NCBI GenBank assembly: GCA_036378155.1
Contig: DASUXA010000077.1
Location: forward strand, 1 to 38,164
DNA length: 38,164 bases
Direction of reading: 5' to 3'
Source of the DNA: DASUXA01 sp036378155
GTDB taxonomy: Bacteria > Actinomycetota > Actinomycetes > Mycobacteriales > Micromonosporaceae
The notes under the pieces were generated by a model, which made no database searches, was not told the origin of the DNA, and saw nothing but the letters and a program-made list of their open reading frames with translations. Of the stretch, positions 31,084-37,524 are shown piece after piece. The first letter of the stretch is position 1. Each line of letters begins with the position of its first letter. The position numbers and the translations under genes are program-made.

Positions 31084-31176
31084 GTGGTGCTCGACGGACG
31101 CCGTCGGATTGAGACGTCGGGTCGGGTTGACGAGTGCCTAACGGTTCAGCGGGTCGCGGCGCGGCGAGCGCGCTCG

Positions 31177-31182
31177 TACGCT
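31177..31182 (+). promoter_or_regulatory. -10 hexamer for leaderless membrane-protein gene
   Basis: TACGCT ends 7 nt before the ATG at 31190. No Shine-Dalgarno-like run lies between, which supports leaderless translation. Confidence 0.5.
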
Positions 31183-31189
31183 GACGCCC

Positions 31190-32578
31190 ATGGTTCTACC
31201 GACCGCTGCCCGGGCTGCTGCCGCCGCCGTCACCGGGGCGTTCCTGACCGCGGCGGGCCAGCTCGGCGTGGCGTACGGGCTGGGCATCCTGCGCTGGGAC
31301 CGGGAGTTCACCGGTACCCACGCCGACCTGTGGGCGGTGCAGCTCACCTGGGTGGCGTGGATCTCGGCGGTGTCCGTGGTCGCGGGTGCCGTCATCGGTG
31401 TCGATGTCGTTCGTCGTGCCGGACGCCCGCGCGGCATGGGTCTGCGGGTGATCGCGTCGCTCGCCGCCGCGGTGGGCGGCGCGGTCACCGTGCCGCTCGT
31501 CTGGCTGCCGGCACGGTTCGCGCATCCGCCCACGCCGACCAGTCCCGGCTTGACCGCCGGGATCGTCGCGCTGGTGGCGCTGGTGCCCGGCGTCCTCGCC
31601 GCGGTGGCGGTGGTGTCGGTCGCGCCGGTCGCCGCCGACGTCGCGGCGATCGTGACCTGGTCCGGGCTGGCGGCGCTGGCGTCCGTGATGTGGTCCGTCG
31701 GCAAGGGCGACGCAGTCGTCGCACCGCGCCTGGCGATGCTCGGCGGTCACGGTCGTTCGGTGCAGGCCGCTGCGGTGTACCCGTTGATGCTGGGCGTCGT
31801 CGTGCTGGTCACGCTCGTTGTGGCGGGTACCGCGCGTTGGGCCGGGCGACCGAAGGTCACGGTCGCCACCTGCGGCGCGGCGGGGCCGCTCCTGCTCGGG
31901 TTCGCGTACCTGATCGCCGGCGCCGGCGGCGGCGACCTGCAACGGGTCCCGTACACCGCGGCGCTGGTATCGGTACCGCTGGCGGTGCTCGTGTCGGTCG
32001 TGGTGGCGTTCGCCCGCCGCCCGGTCCGCTCGACCGCGCCGACGGACGCCGAACCCGTCGCGCCGGCGACCGACGCCGGACCGGTCACACCGGTGACGCA
32101 TGCCGTACACGTCGGGTCGGCGACGGGCACCGGACCGGGCGCCGACCCGACGGTCGACGAGGCTGCGAAACCCACGCCGGTACCGGCTGCGAAACCGAAG
32201 CCGGCGGTTGCGCCGTCGCCGACCGCGTCGAAAGCGCCGGTACCGTCCGCGCGTACCGCGCCGGACGCGATGCCCGCGCCGGCAGCGCCGCCGACGCACC
32301 CGGGTACGACGACGGCGGCTGATGCCGACGCGACCGGTTCACCGGACCAGCCGAGCGCGAAGTCCGGCGCGCGGCGCGGTCGCCGGAAGCGGGGCACCGC
32401 CGACGCCGAGCCCGTTCAGGAGTCGGACTACGTCGAGTGGGTTCGCGCGCTGGGCAGCGACGACAGGTCGGACCAGCGCCGGGCGGTACCGGCGCCACGA
32501 CACGCCGACCCTGCCGAGGACCGACCGCGCCGAGGTCGGCGTCGCGGCATGCTCGGTCTGAGCGACCCCGACGAGTAG
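31190..32578 (+). CDS. Multi-pass membrane protein with long Ala/Pro/Thr tail
   Basis: A 462-aa protein of unknown function. The first 285 residues contain about seven or eight hydrophobic helices (for example AVQLTWVAWISAVSVVAGAVIG, VIASLAAAVGGAVTVPLVWL, VALVPGVLAAVAVVSVAPVAA, MLGVVVLVTLVVAG and the last near AALVSVPLAVLVSVVVAF). The remaining 175 residues are Ala/Pro/Thr/Asp-rich with repeats of VAPATDAGPVTPVTHA type, then a basic patch (RRGRRKRG) and an acidic/basic end with RHADPAEDRPRRGRRRGMLGL. The tail is probably cytoplasmic and disordered. I recognise no family. The start is ATG with a leaderless-type -10. Confidence 0.75.
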   Translation: MVLPTAARAAAAAVTGAFLTAAGQLGVAYGLGILRWDREFTGTHADLWAVQLTWVAWISAVSVVAGAVIGVDVVRRAGRPRGMGLRVIASLAAAVGGAVTVPLVWLPARFAHPPTPTSPGLTAGIVALVALVPGVLAAVAVVSVAPVAADVAAIVTWSGLAALASVMWSVGKGDAVVAPRLAMLGGHGRSVQAAAVYPLMLGVVVLVTLVVAGTARWAGRPKVTVATCGAAGPLLLGFAYLIAGAGGGDLQRVPYTAALVSVPLAVLVSVVVAFARRPVRSTAPTDAEPVAPATDAGPVTPVTHAVHVGSATGTGPGADPTVDEAAKPTPVPAAKPKPAVAPSPTASKAPVPSARTAPDAMPAPAAPPTHPGTTTAADADATGSPDQPSAKSGARRGRRKRGTADAEPVQESDYVEWVRALGSDDRSDQRRAVPAPRHADPAEDRPRRGRRRGMLGLSDPDE

Positions 32579-32589
32579 GCGGACGCTCC

Positions 32590-32606
32590 ACCGGGCGTCG
32601 CCCGGT
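32590..32606 (+). terminator. Hairpin after the membrane-protein gene
   Basis: A 7-bp stem ACCGGGC / GCCCGGT with a 3-nt loop, 12 nt after the stop codon. No T tract. Confidence 0.4.
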
Positions 32607-32619
32607 CCCGGCCGGACTT

Positions 32620-32653
32620 CGCGACCGTCACGCCACAGGGACCGTCACGCCAC
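32620..32653 (-). repeat. Direct repeat at the 3' end of the ABC-F gene
   Basis: A 14-base word (GTGGCGTGACGGTC on the minus strand) occurs at 32640-32653, where it contains the ABC-F stop codon, and again at 32623-32636. The 12-mer CGCGACCGTCAC at 32620-32631 recurs at 34370 and 34393 at the other end of the gene. Confidence 0.75.
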
Positions 32654-34321
32654 GTCCCATACCGGTTCGGCGGTCTCCAGCACCTCGCCGTCTCCATTGA
32701 ACAGCAGGTACCGGTCGAACGATCGGGCGAACCACCGGTCGTGGGTGACGGCGAGCACGGTACCGGCGAACGACCGCAGCCCCTCCTCGAGCGCTTCCGC
32801 CGAGGCGAGGTCGAGGTTGTCGGTCGGCTCGTCGAGCAGCAGCAGGGTCGCGCCCGACAGTTCCAGCAGCAGGACCAGAAAACGCGCCTGCTGCCCACCG
32901 GACAGGGTGCCGAACTCCTGGTCGCCCTGGCTCGCCAGGTCGTACCGGTTGAGCGCGCGCATCGCCGCGTGCCGGTCCATGCCGTCGCGGTGCTCGTCGC
33001 CCCGCCACAGGATGTCCACGAGGGCACGACCGACCAGGTCGGGTCGGTCGTGGGTCTGCGAGAAGTGACCGGGGCGCACGCGGGCACCCAGCCGGGCGAC
33101 CCCGGCGTGCGCGACGGGCGCGAGGGTACGACCGTCCACCGGGGACGACGCCGGATCGGGGTCGGTGCCGCCGCGCGCGAGCAACCGGAGGAAGTGTGAT
33201 TTTCCGGTACCGTTCGCGCCCAGGACCGCGACCCGGTCGCCGTACCAGATCTCCAGGTCGAACGGGTAGGTCAGACCGTCCAGTTCCAACTGTTCGCAGA
33301 CGACGGCCCGCTTGCCGGTCCGGCCGCCGGTCAGCCGTACCCGGATGTCCTGCTCCTTCGGGGGCAGCGGCGGCGGACCCGCCTCCTCGAACTTGCGCAG
33401 CCGGGTGGTCGCCGCCTGGTACCGCGACGCCATGTCCGAGTTGTACGCCGCCTTCTGCTTGTACATCAGCATCTGCTGGCGCAGTTTCTCGCGTTGCTCG
33501 TCCCAGCGGCGGCGGTTCTCTTCGAGTCGCTCGTGCCGGTCGACTCGCGCCGCGTGCCAGGACGCGAACCCTGCCGGGTGTACCCACGCCGACCCGCCTT
33601 CCACCGCGACCACCCGGCCGGCGGTGTTCGCCAGCAGTTCACGGTCGTGCGACACGTACAGCACCGATTTCGCCGACTCCCGCAGCCGCGTCTCGAGCCA
33701 GCGTTTGCCCGGTACGTCCAGGAAGTTGTCGGGCTCGTCGAGCAGCAGCACCTCGTCGCTGCCGCGCAGCAGCAACTCCAGCGCGAACCGTTTCTGTTCC
33801 CCGCCCGACAGGGTCGCCACCCCGCGCTCGCGCGCCACGTCCCAGGCGAGGTCCAGGGCGGCGACCGAGGCGGTGTCGAAGAGGACCTCGGCGTCGTACC
33901 CGCCGACCTCGCCCCAACTGGTGAGGGCTTCCGCGTACGCCAACTGGGCCCGCTGCGCCGCGGCGGACAGCCGCCCCCGCGCCTCGGCGTCGCGCAGCGC
34001 GCGTTCCGCTTCGGCGAGCCGGCGCCCCGCGTCGCGCAGCGCCGGAGCGGATAACGACAGGGCAAGGTCCGCCAGCGTGGTCGAGTCGGCGATCATCCCG
34101 ATGAACTGGCGCATCACGCCGAGTCCGCCGTACCGGGAGATGACGCCCTCGCGGACCGGCAGGTCACCGGCGACCATGCGGAGCAGCGTCGTCTTGCCCG
34201 CGCCGTTCGGTCCGACCAGTGCGACCTTGGCGCCCTCACCCACCCGGAACGACACGTCGGCGAACAGCACGCGACCGTCCGGCAACGTATGACCGACGCC
34301 GGCGACGTCCACGTACCCCAC
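32645..34321 (-). CDS. ABC-F family ATP-binding protein
   Basis: A soluble 558-aa protein with two ABC domains and no membrane segment, the form of translation-factor ABC-F proteins acting at the ribosome, some of which protect it from antibiotics. Domain 1 has Walker A GPNGAGKTT near residue 38, LSGGEQKRFAL near 171 and Walker B VLLLDEPDNFLD near 190. The inter-domain linker (RVDRHERLEENRRRWDEQREKL) is charged and helical. Domain 2 has GANGTGKSHFLRLL near 370, LSGGQQARFLVLLL near 470 and LLLLDEPTDNLD near 492. The GTG at 34321 starts a family-like N-terminus (GYVDVAGVGHTLPDG). The linker is of moderate length, and I cannot say whether it is of the resistance type. Confidence 0.93.
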   Translation of the reverse strand: MGYVDVAGVGHTLPDGRVLFADVSFRVGEGAKVALVGPNGAGKTTLLRMVAGDLPVREGVISRYGGLGVMRQFIGMIADSTTLADLALSLSAPALRDAGRRLAEAERALRDAEARGRLSAAAQRAQLAYAEALTSWGEVGGYDAEVLFDTASVAALDLAWDVARERGVATLSGGEQKRFALELLLRGSDEVLLLDEPDNFLDVPGKRWLETRLRESAKSVLYVSHDRELLANTAGRVVAVEGGSAWVHPAGFASWHAARVDRHERLEENRRRWDEQREKLRQQMLMYKQKAAYNSDMASRYQAATTRLRKFEEAGPPPLPPKEQDIRVRLTGGRTGKRAVVCEQLELDGLTYPFDLEIWYGDRVAVLGANGTGKSHFLRLLARGGTDPDPASSPVDGRTLAPVAHAGVARLGARVRPGHFSQTHDRPDLVGRALVDILWRGDEHRDGMDRHAAMRALNRYDLASQGDQEFGTLSGGQQARFLVLLLELSGATLLLLDEPTDNLDLASAEALEEGLRSFAGTVLAVTHDRWFARSFDRYLLFNGDGEVLETAEPVWDVA

Positions 34322-34332
34322 GCCGCGCGATT

Positions 34333-34404
34333 CTGCCCGCGCGGGGCAGGGCTGTCGCGGGATTTATCCCGCGACCGTCACCGCCGGCGCCTCGCGACCG
34401 TCAC
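34333..34404 (-). promoter_or_regulatory. Leader of the ABC-F gene with two hairpins and a direct repeat
   Basis: Between the methyltransferase stop and the ABC-F start lie a perfect 9-bp stem (34354-34362 with 34367-34375, loop TTTA), a smaller 6-bp stem around 34333-34349, and two copies of CGCGACCGTCAC (34370-34381 and 34393-34404). The second copy includes the methyltransferase stop. It could be a terminator or an attenuator. Confidence 0.5.
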
Positions 34405-35018
34405 TCGTCCTCGTCGGACCGGCTGACCCGCAGCACCCGGTACCCCTTCTGCGAGGCGAACCGCTCCACCTGCCAGCCCTGCTCGGTCAGCCACTTCTGC
34501 AGCGAGTCGCCGCCCAGATTGCGGGCGACGACCAGCCAGCCCGTACCGTCCGGGGCAAGGCGCGGCAGCCAGCGACCCAGCAACGCGTGCAGTTCGCTCT
34601 TGCCGACGCGGATCGGCGGATTGCTCCAGATCTCGTCGAACCGGACCGACTCGTCGACGTCGTCGGGGCCGGTCGCGACGATCCGACCGGCGACCCGGTT
34701 CGCGGCGGCGTTGCGTCGAACCAGGTCGAGGGCGCGGGTGTTGACATCCACCGCGTACACCGTGGCGTCCCCCGAGGTGTTCGCCAGCGCGCAGGCGATC
34801 GGTCCGTACCCGCACCCGAGGTCGAGGTAGGTGCCGCCGCGGGGACCGGGCAGCGGCGCCTTGCGCAGCAGCACGGCGGTACCGGGGTCCAGCCGGGTCG
34901 CGGAGAACACTCCGCTCCCGGTGACCAGGTGGTACGTACGGCCGCCGACGGCGACCTCCACCTCCCGCTCCCGTTCCGGCGCGGTGGGCTCGGCGGCGAA
35001 GTAGTGGTCTGCGGTCAC
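34401..35018 (-). CDS. Class I SAM-dependent methyltransferase, RsmC/RlmG-like
   Basis: A 205-aa enzyme of the MTS family that methylates guanine in 16S or 23S rRNA in its best-known members. The N-terminus has DHYFAAEPTAPE and YHLVTGSGVFSATRLDPGT (the GVFS segment is typical), motif I YLDLGCGYGPIACAL near residue 85, a VYAVDVNTRALDLVRRNA acidic loop and the catalytic NPP motif in IWSNPPIRVGK near residue 140; the end KGYRVLRVSRS matches the family. The GTG at 35018 has GGAG 9 nt upstream. At 205 aa it is the single-domain form, half of E. coli RsmC, usual in Gram-positives. The target nucleotide is not predictable. Confidence 0.88.
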   Translation of the reverse strand: MTADHYFAAEPTAPEREREVEVAVGGRTYHLVTGSGVFSATRLDPGTAVLLRKAPLPGPRGGTYLDLGCGYGPIACALANTSGDATVYAVDVNTRALDLVRRNAAANRVAGRIVATGPDDVDESVRFDEIWSNPPIRVGKSELHALLGRWLPRLAPDGTGWLVVARNLGGDSLQKWLTEQGWQVERFASQKGYRVLRVSRSDEDE

Positions 35019-35111
35019 CCTGTCATTCTCTCCGGTCGCCGTCCACCTCGTCCGACGGACGTCGGGTGCGACCGGACGTCCAGGGTCTCTGTCCACCGAT
35101 CGGCGGTTCGG

Positions 35112-35117
35112 TACCCT
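35112..35117 (+). promoter_or_regulatory. -10 hexamer for leaderless gene at 35125
   Basis: TACCCT ends 7 nt before the ATG at 35125; no ribosome-binding site is visible in between. Confidence 0.5.
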
Positions 35118-35124
35118 ATCCGCC

Positions 35125-36084
35125 ATGACGCACGGGTACCGGCCGCCGGCCGGCGGGTGGTCGCAGCCCGACCAGCCCCGATACACGGGCGACGGCACGA
35201 CCGGCTACCCGAGCGGCGGTTATCCGAGCACCGGATACCCAAGCGGTCAGTACCCCGCGCGTAGCCGACGGGCGGACAGCCGTCGGTCCCGCCGGTCCGG
35301 TCACGGCTCCGGTCGCCGTACGCGCGGTCCCGCCAAGCCGCCGAAGACACCCGGCCATCGGGGCTGGACCGTGGCGCTGTCGGTGCTGGCTGTCCTGGTG
35401 CTGATCGCGATCTGCGGCTCGGGGGCGTACTTCGTGCTCGTCGACGAACGCCAAGGCTCGGCGGGCGCGGGTCGGACCGCCGCCAAGAGCCCGGAGCCGA
35501 GCCCCCGGGACATTTCGAGCCAGGCGAAGGACCCGACTCCGCTGACCGAGAAGGAAGTGTTCCCGACCCGGACCATCCCGGTCGACCCGAACCGGAAGCC
35601 GTACCAGGTCGTCAAGACCCAACTGCTGAAAGACTGCAGGAGCGCCGCTACCGACCAACTGGTCAAGGTGCTCGCCGACGCCGGCTGCACCCAGGTCGTC
35701 CGGGCCACGATGAAGTCGCCGACCGGCGCGTACATCGTCACGGCGGGTGTGTTCAACCTGCGCGACGAGGACGCCGCGTTACAGGTACACGACGCGGTCA
35801 AGCCGACGATCGACGCGAAGAAGGGCCGCTTCACCGGGTTCGCGGCGGGCAGCGGTACCGACGTCATCGCCCGGTCCGCCACCGAGCTGGGCTGGGACAC
35901 GCGGGGGCATTTCCTGGTGTACTGCGTGATCGCGCGCGCCGACGGCAAGACGTTCGGCTCGGCGGACCAGCAAGCGACACGTCAGATCATCGCCGACCTG
36001 GTCACCAGCTACCTGCTGGGCACGGTCATCGAGAACCGGACGGTACCGGTCACCGCGTCAGCGACGCCCTCACCTGCCGGGTGA
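35125..36084 (+). CDS. Single-pass membrane protein with Tyr/Pro/Gly/Ser repeat N-terminus
   Basis: A 319-aa protein. Residues 1-45 contain a degenerate repeat of G-Y-P-S-(G/T) units (GYPSGGYPSTGYPSGQYP), residues 46-80 are strongly basic (RSRRADSRRSRRSG), and residues 81-105 are a membrane helix (WTVALSVLAVLVLIAICGSGAYFVL). The C-terminal 210 residues are probably extracytoplasmic: a Pro/Ser/Lys linker, then a folded region with a Cys pair (LLKDCRSAATDQL, LADAGCTQVV) and a Tyr-Ile-Val strand set. The layout of a cytoplasmic disordered tail, one helix and an outer domain recalls actinobacterial envelope or cell-division associated proteins. No family is recognised. Its end overlaps the end of convergent truA by 35 bp. 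Confidence 0.82.
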   Translation: MTHGYRPPAGGWSQPDQPRYTGDGTTGYPSGGYPSTGYPSGQYPARSRRADSRRSRRSGHGSGRRTRGPAKPPKTPGHRGWTVALSVLAVLVLIAICGSGAYFVLVDERQGSAGAGRTAAKSPEPSPRDISSQAKDPTPLTEKEVFPTRTIPVDPNRKPYQVVKTQLLKDCRSAATDQLVKVLADAGCTQVVRATMKSPTGAYIVTAGVFNLRDEDAALQVHDAVKPTIDAKKGRFTGFAAGSGTDVIARSATELGWDTRGHFLVYCVIARADGKTFGSADQQATRQIIADLVTSYLLGTVIENRTVPVTASATPSPAG

Positions 36085-36862
36085 TCGCGGCGCGCGCCGC
36101 GAACAGCGCCGGCTGGTCCGGATAGTCGACGGCGACCAGGGTCAGACCGTGTGCCGGTGCGACGACGACCTCGTTCGCCCGCTCTTGACGGCTGAGCAGG
36201 GCTGCCGGCCAGTCCACCGGACGCCGACCGTCGCCGACCGCGAGCATCGCACCGACCAGGCTTCGCACCATCGCCTGACAGAACGCGTCCGCCTGTACCG
36301 TCGCGACCAGGACACCGTCGGGTTCGCGGCGCCAGTCCAGCCGGGTGATCGCCCGGATCGTCGTGCCGTGCTCCTTGCGTCGGCAGTACGCCGCGAAGTC
36401 GTGTTCGCCGATGAGTCCCGCCGCCGTCGCGGACAGCCGGTCCAGGTCGAGCGGGCGCGGCCAGGCGAGCGTGTCGCGGGCACGCAGCGGCTCGGCGCCC
36501 CACGGCGCGTCGCTCACCCGGTACTCGTACCGGCGGGACAGCGCCGAGAAGCGGGCGTCGAACGTCGGCGGTACCTCGGCGACCGCGCGCACGCGGACGT
36601 CCGCCGGCAGCAGCCCGGCGAGCCGCCGGATCAGCGTGCCGCGCAGGTCGGCCCAGGTCGCGGGTGGTACGTCCAGATGGCACACCTGGCCGGTGGCGTG
36701 TACGCCCGCGTCGGTACGTCCCGCGACGGTCAGCCCGTCCACCTCGCCGAACAGGCGGGTCAGGGTGTCGGCGAGAACACCGGCGACGGTACGGCGTCCG
36801 GGCTGGGCGGCCCAGCCGGAGAAGTCGGTACCGTCGTACGCCACGTCCAGCCGCAGCCGCAC
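36050..36862 (-). CDS. truA: tRNA pseudouridine(38-40) synthase TruA
   Basis: Isomerises uridines 38-40 in the anticodon stem-loop of tRNAs. The 270-aa protein has LDVAYDGTDFSGWAAQPGRRTVAGVL at the front, the catalytic motif VAGRTDAGVHATGQV with Asp51, RYEYRV near residue 110, HDFAAYCRR and ADAFCQAMVRSLVGAML. The GTG start lacks a strong ribosome-binding site; a 10-bp inverted repeat sits just upstream. It follows rplQ by 62 bp, the standard position. Its last 35 bp overlap the 3' end of the convergent gene at 35125. Confidence 0.96.
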   Translation of the reverse strand: MRLRLDVAYDGTDFSGWAAQPGRRTVAGVLADTLTRLFGEVDGLTVAGRTDAGVHATGQVCHLDVPPATWADLRGTLIRRLAGLLPADVRVRAVAEVPPTFDARFSALSRRYEYRVSDAPWGAEPLRARDTLAWPRPLDLDRLSATAAGLIGEHDFAAYCRRKEHGTTIRAITRLDWRREPDGVLVATVQADAFCQAMVRSLVGAMLAVGDGRRPVDWPAALLSRQERANEVVVAPAHGLTLVAVDYPDQPALFAARAAITRQVRASLTR

Positions 36863-36867
36863 GCGGT

Positions 36868-36905
36868 CGGGCCCGGTACCCCCGTGGTCGGGAGCACCGG
36901 GCCCG
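36868..36905 (-). promoter_or_regulatory. Inverted repeat between rplQ and truA
   Basis: A 10-bp perfect inverted repeat (36868-36877 and 36896-36905, 18-nt loop); each arm contains the palindrome CGGGCCCG. It lies 5 nt before the truA start and could hide it or end part of the rplQ transcript. Confidence 0.5.
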
Positions 36906-36924
36906 GTCGGGTCGGGCGTAGCGG

Positions 36925-37467
36925 TCAGGACTCGTCAGCCCCGTTGTCGGCCGCCGCCTCGGCGGACCCGGTGGGCTCCGCCGAAGGCTCGCTCGTCGCG
37001 GCCGGCGTCGTGGTCTCGTCCTCGCCGGCCAGCGCGGCGACCGCGTCCTGCCGCTCGGTACGACGCGCCGCCGCCTTCGCGGCCTTCGCCCTGGTCGGCG
37101 TCGCGACCTCGAGCTCCTCGACCAGTTCGATGATCGCCATCGGCGCGGCGTCGCCCTTGCGGACGCCGGCCTTCACGATCCGCGTGTACCCGCCGTTGCG
37201 GTTCGCGTAGCGCGGGGCGATCTCGTCGAACAGCGTGTAGACCACGTCCTTGTCCCGGACCACGGTGAGCACCCGGCGACGCGAGTGCAGGTCACCGCGC
37301 TTGGCGAAGGTGACGAGGCGCTCGGCGAGCGGGCGCAGCCGCTTGGCCTTCGTCTCGGTGGTCGTGATCTTTCCGTGCTTGAACAGCGACGTGGCCAGGT
37401 TGGCCAGCATCAGCCGCTCGTGCGCGGGGCTGCCGCCGAGGCGGGGACCCTTGGTGGGCGTGGGCAT
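36925..37467 (-). CDS. rplQ: 50S ribosomal protein L17
   Basis: Large-subunit ribosomal protein. The family core occupies about residues 1-120: MPTPTKGPRLGGSPAHERLMLANLATSLFKHGKITTTETKAKRLRPLAERLVTFAKRGD, then RRRVLTVVRDKDVVYTLFDEIAPRY and YTRIVKAGVRKGDAAPMAIIELVE. The rest is an Ala/Glu-rich acidic extension of about 60 residues (ending TGSAEAAADNGADES), common in actinobacteria. GAGGAG lies 9 nt before the ATG. It follows rpoA by 57 bp. Confidence 0.97.
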   Translation of the reverse strand: MPTPTKGPRLGGSPAHERLMLANLATSLFKHGKITTTETKAKRLRPLAERLVTFAKRGDLHSRRRVLTVVRDKDVVYTLFDEIAPRYANRNGGYTRIVKAGVRKGDAAPMAIIELVEELEVATPTRAKAAKAAARRTERQDAVAALAGEDETTTPAATSEPSAEPTGSAEAAADNGADES

Positions 37468-37524
37468 TGTTTCCGGCTCCTCACAGGTATTCCCGGCGGC
37501 CCACCGGCCGCTGGGCAGGCAGCG

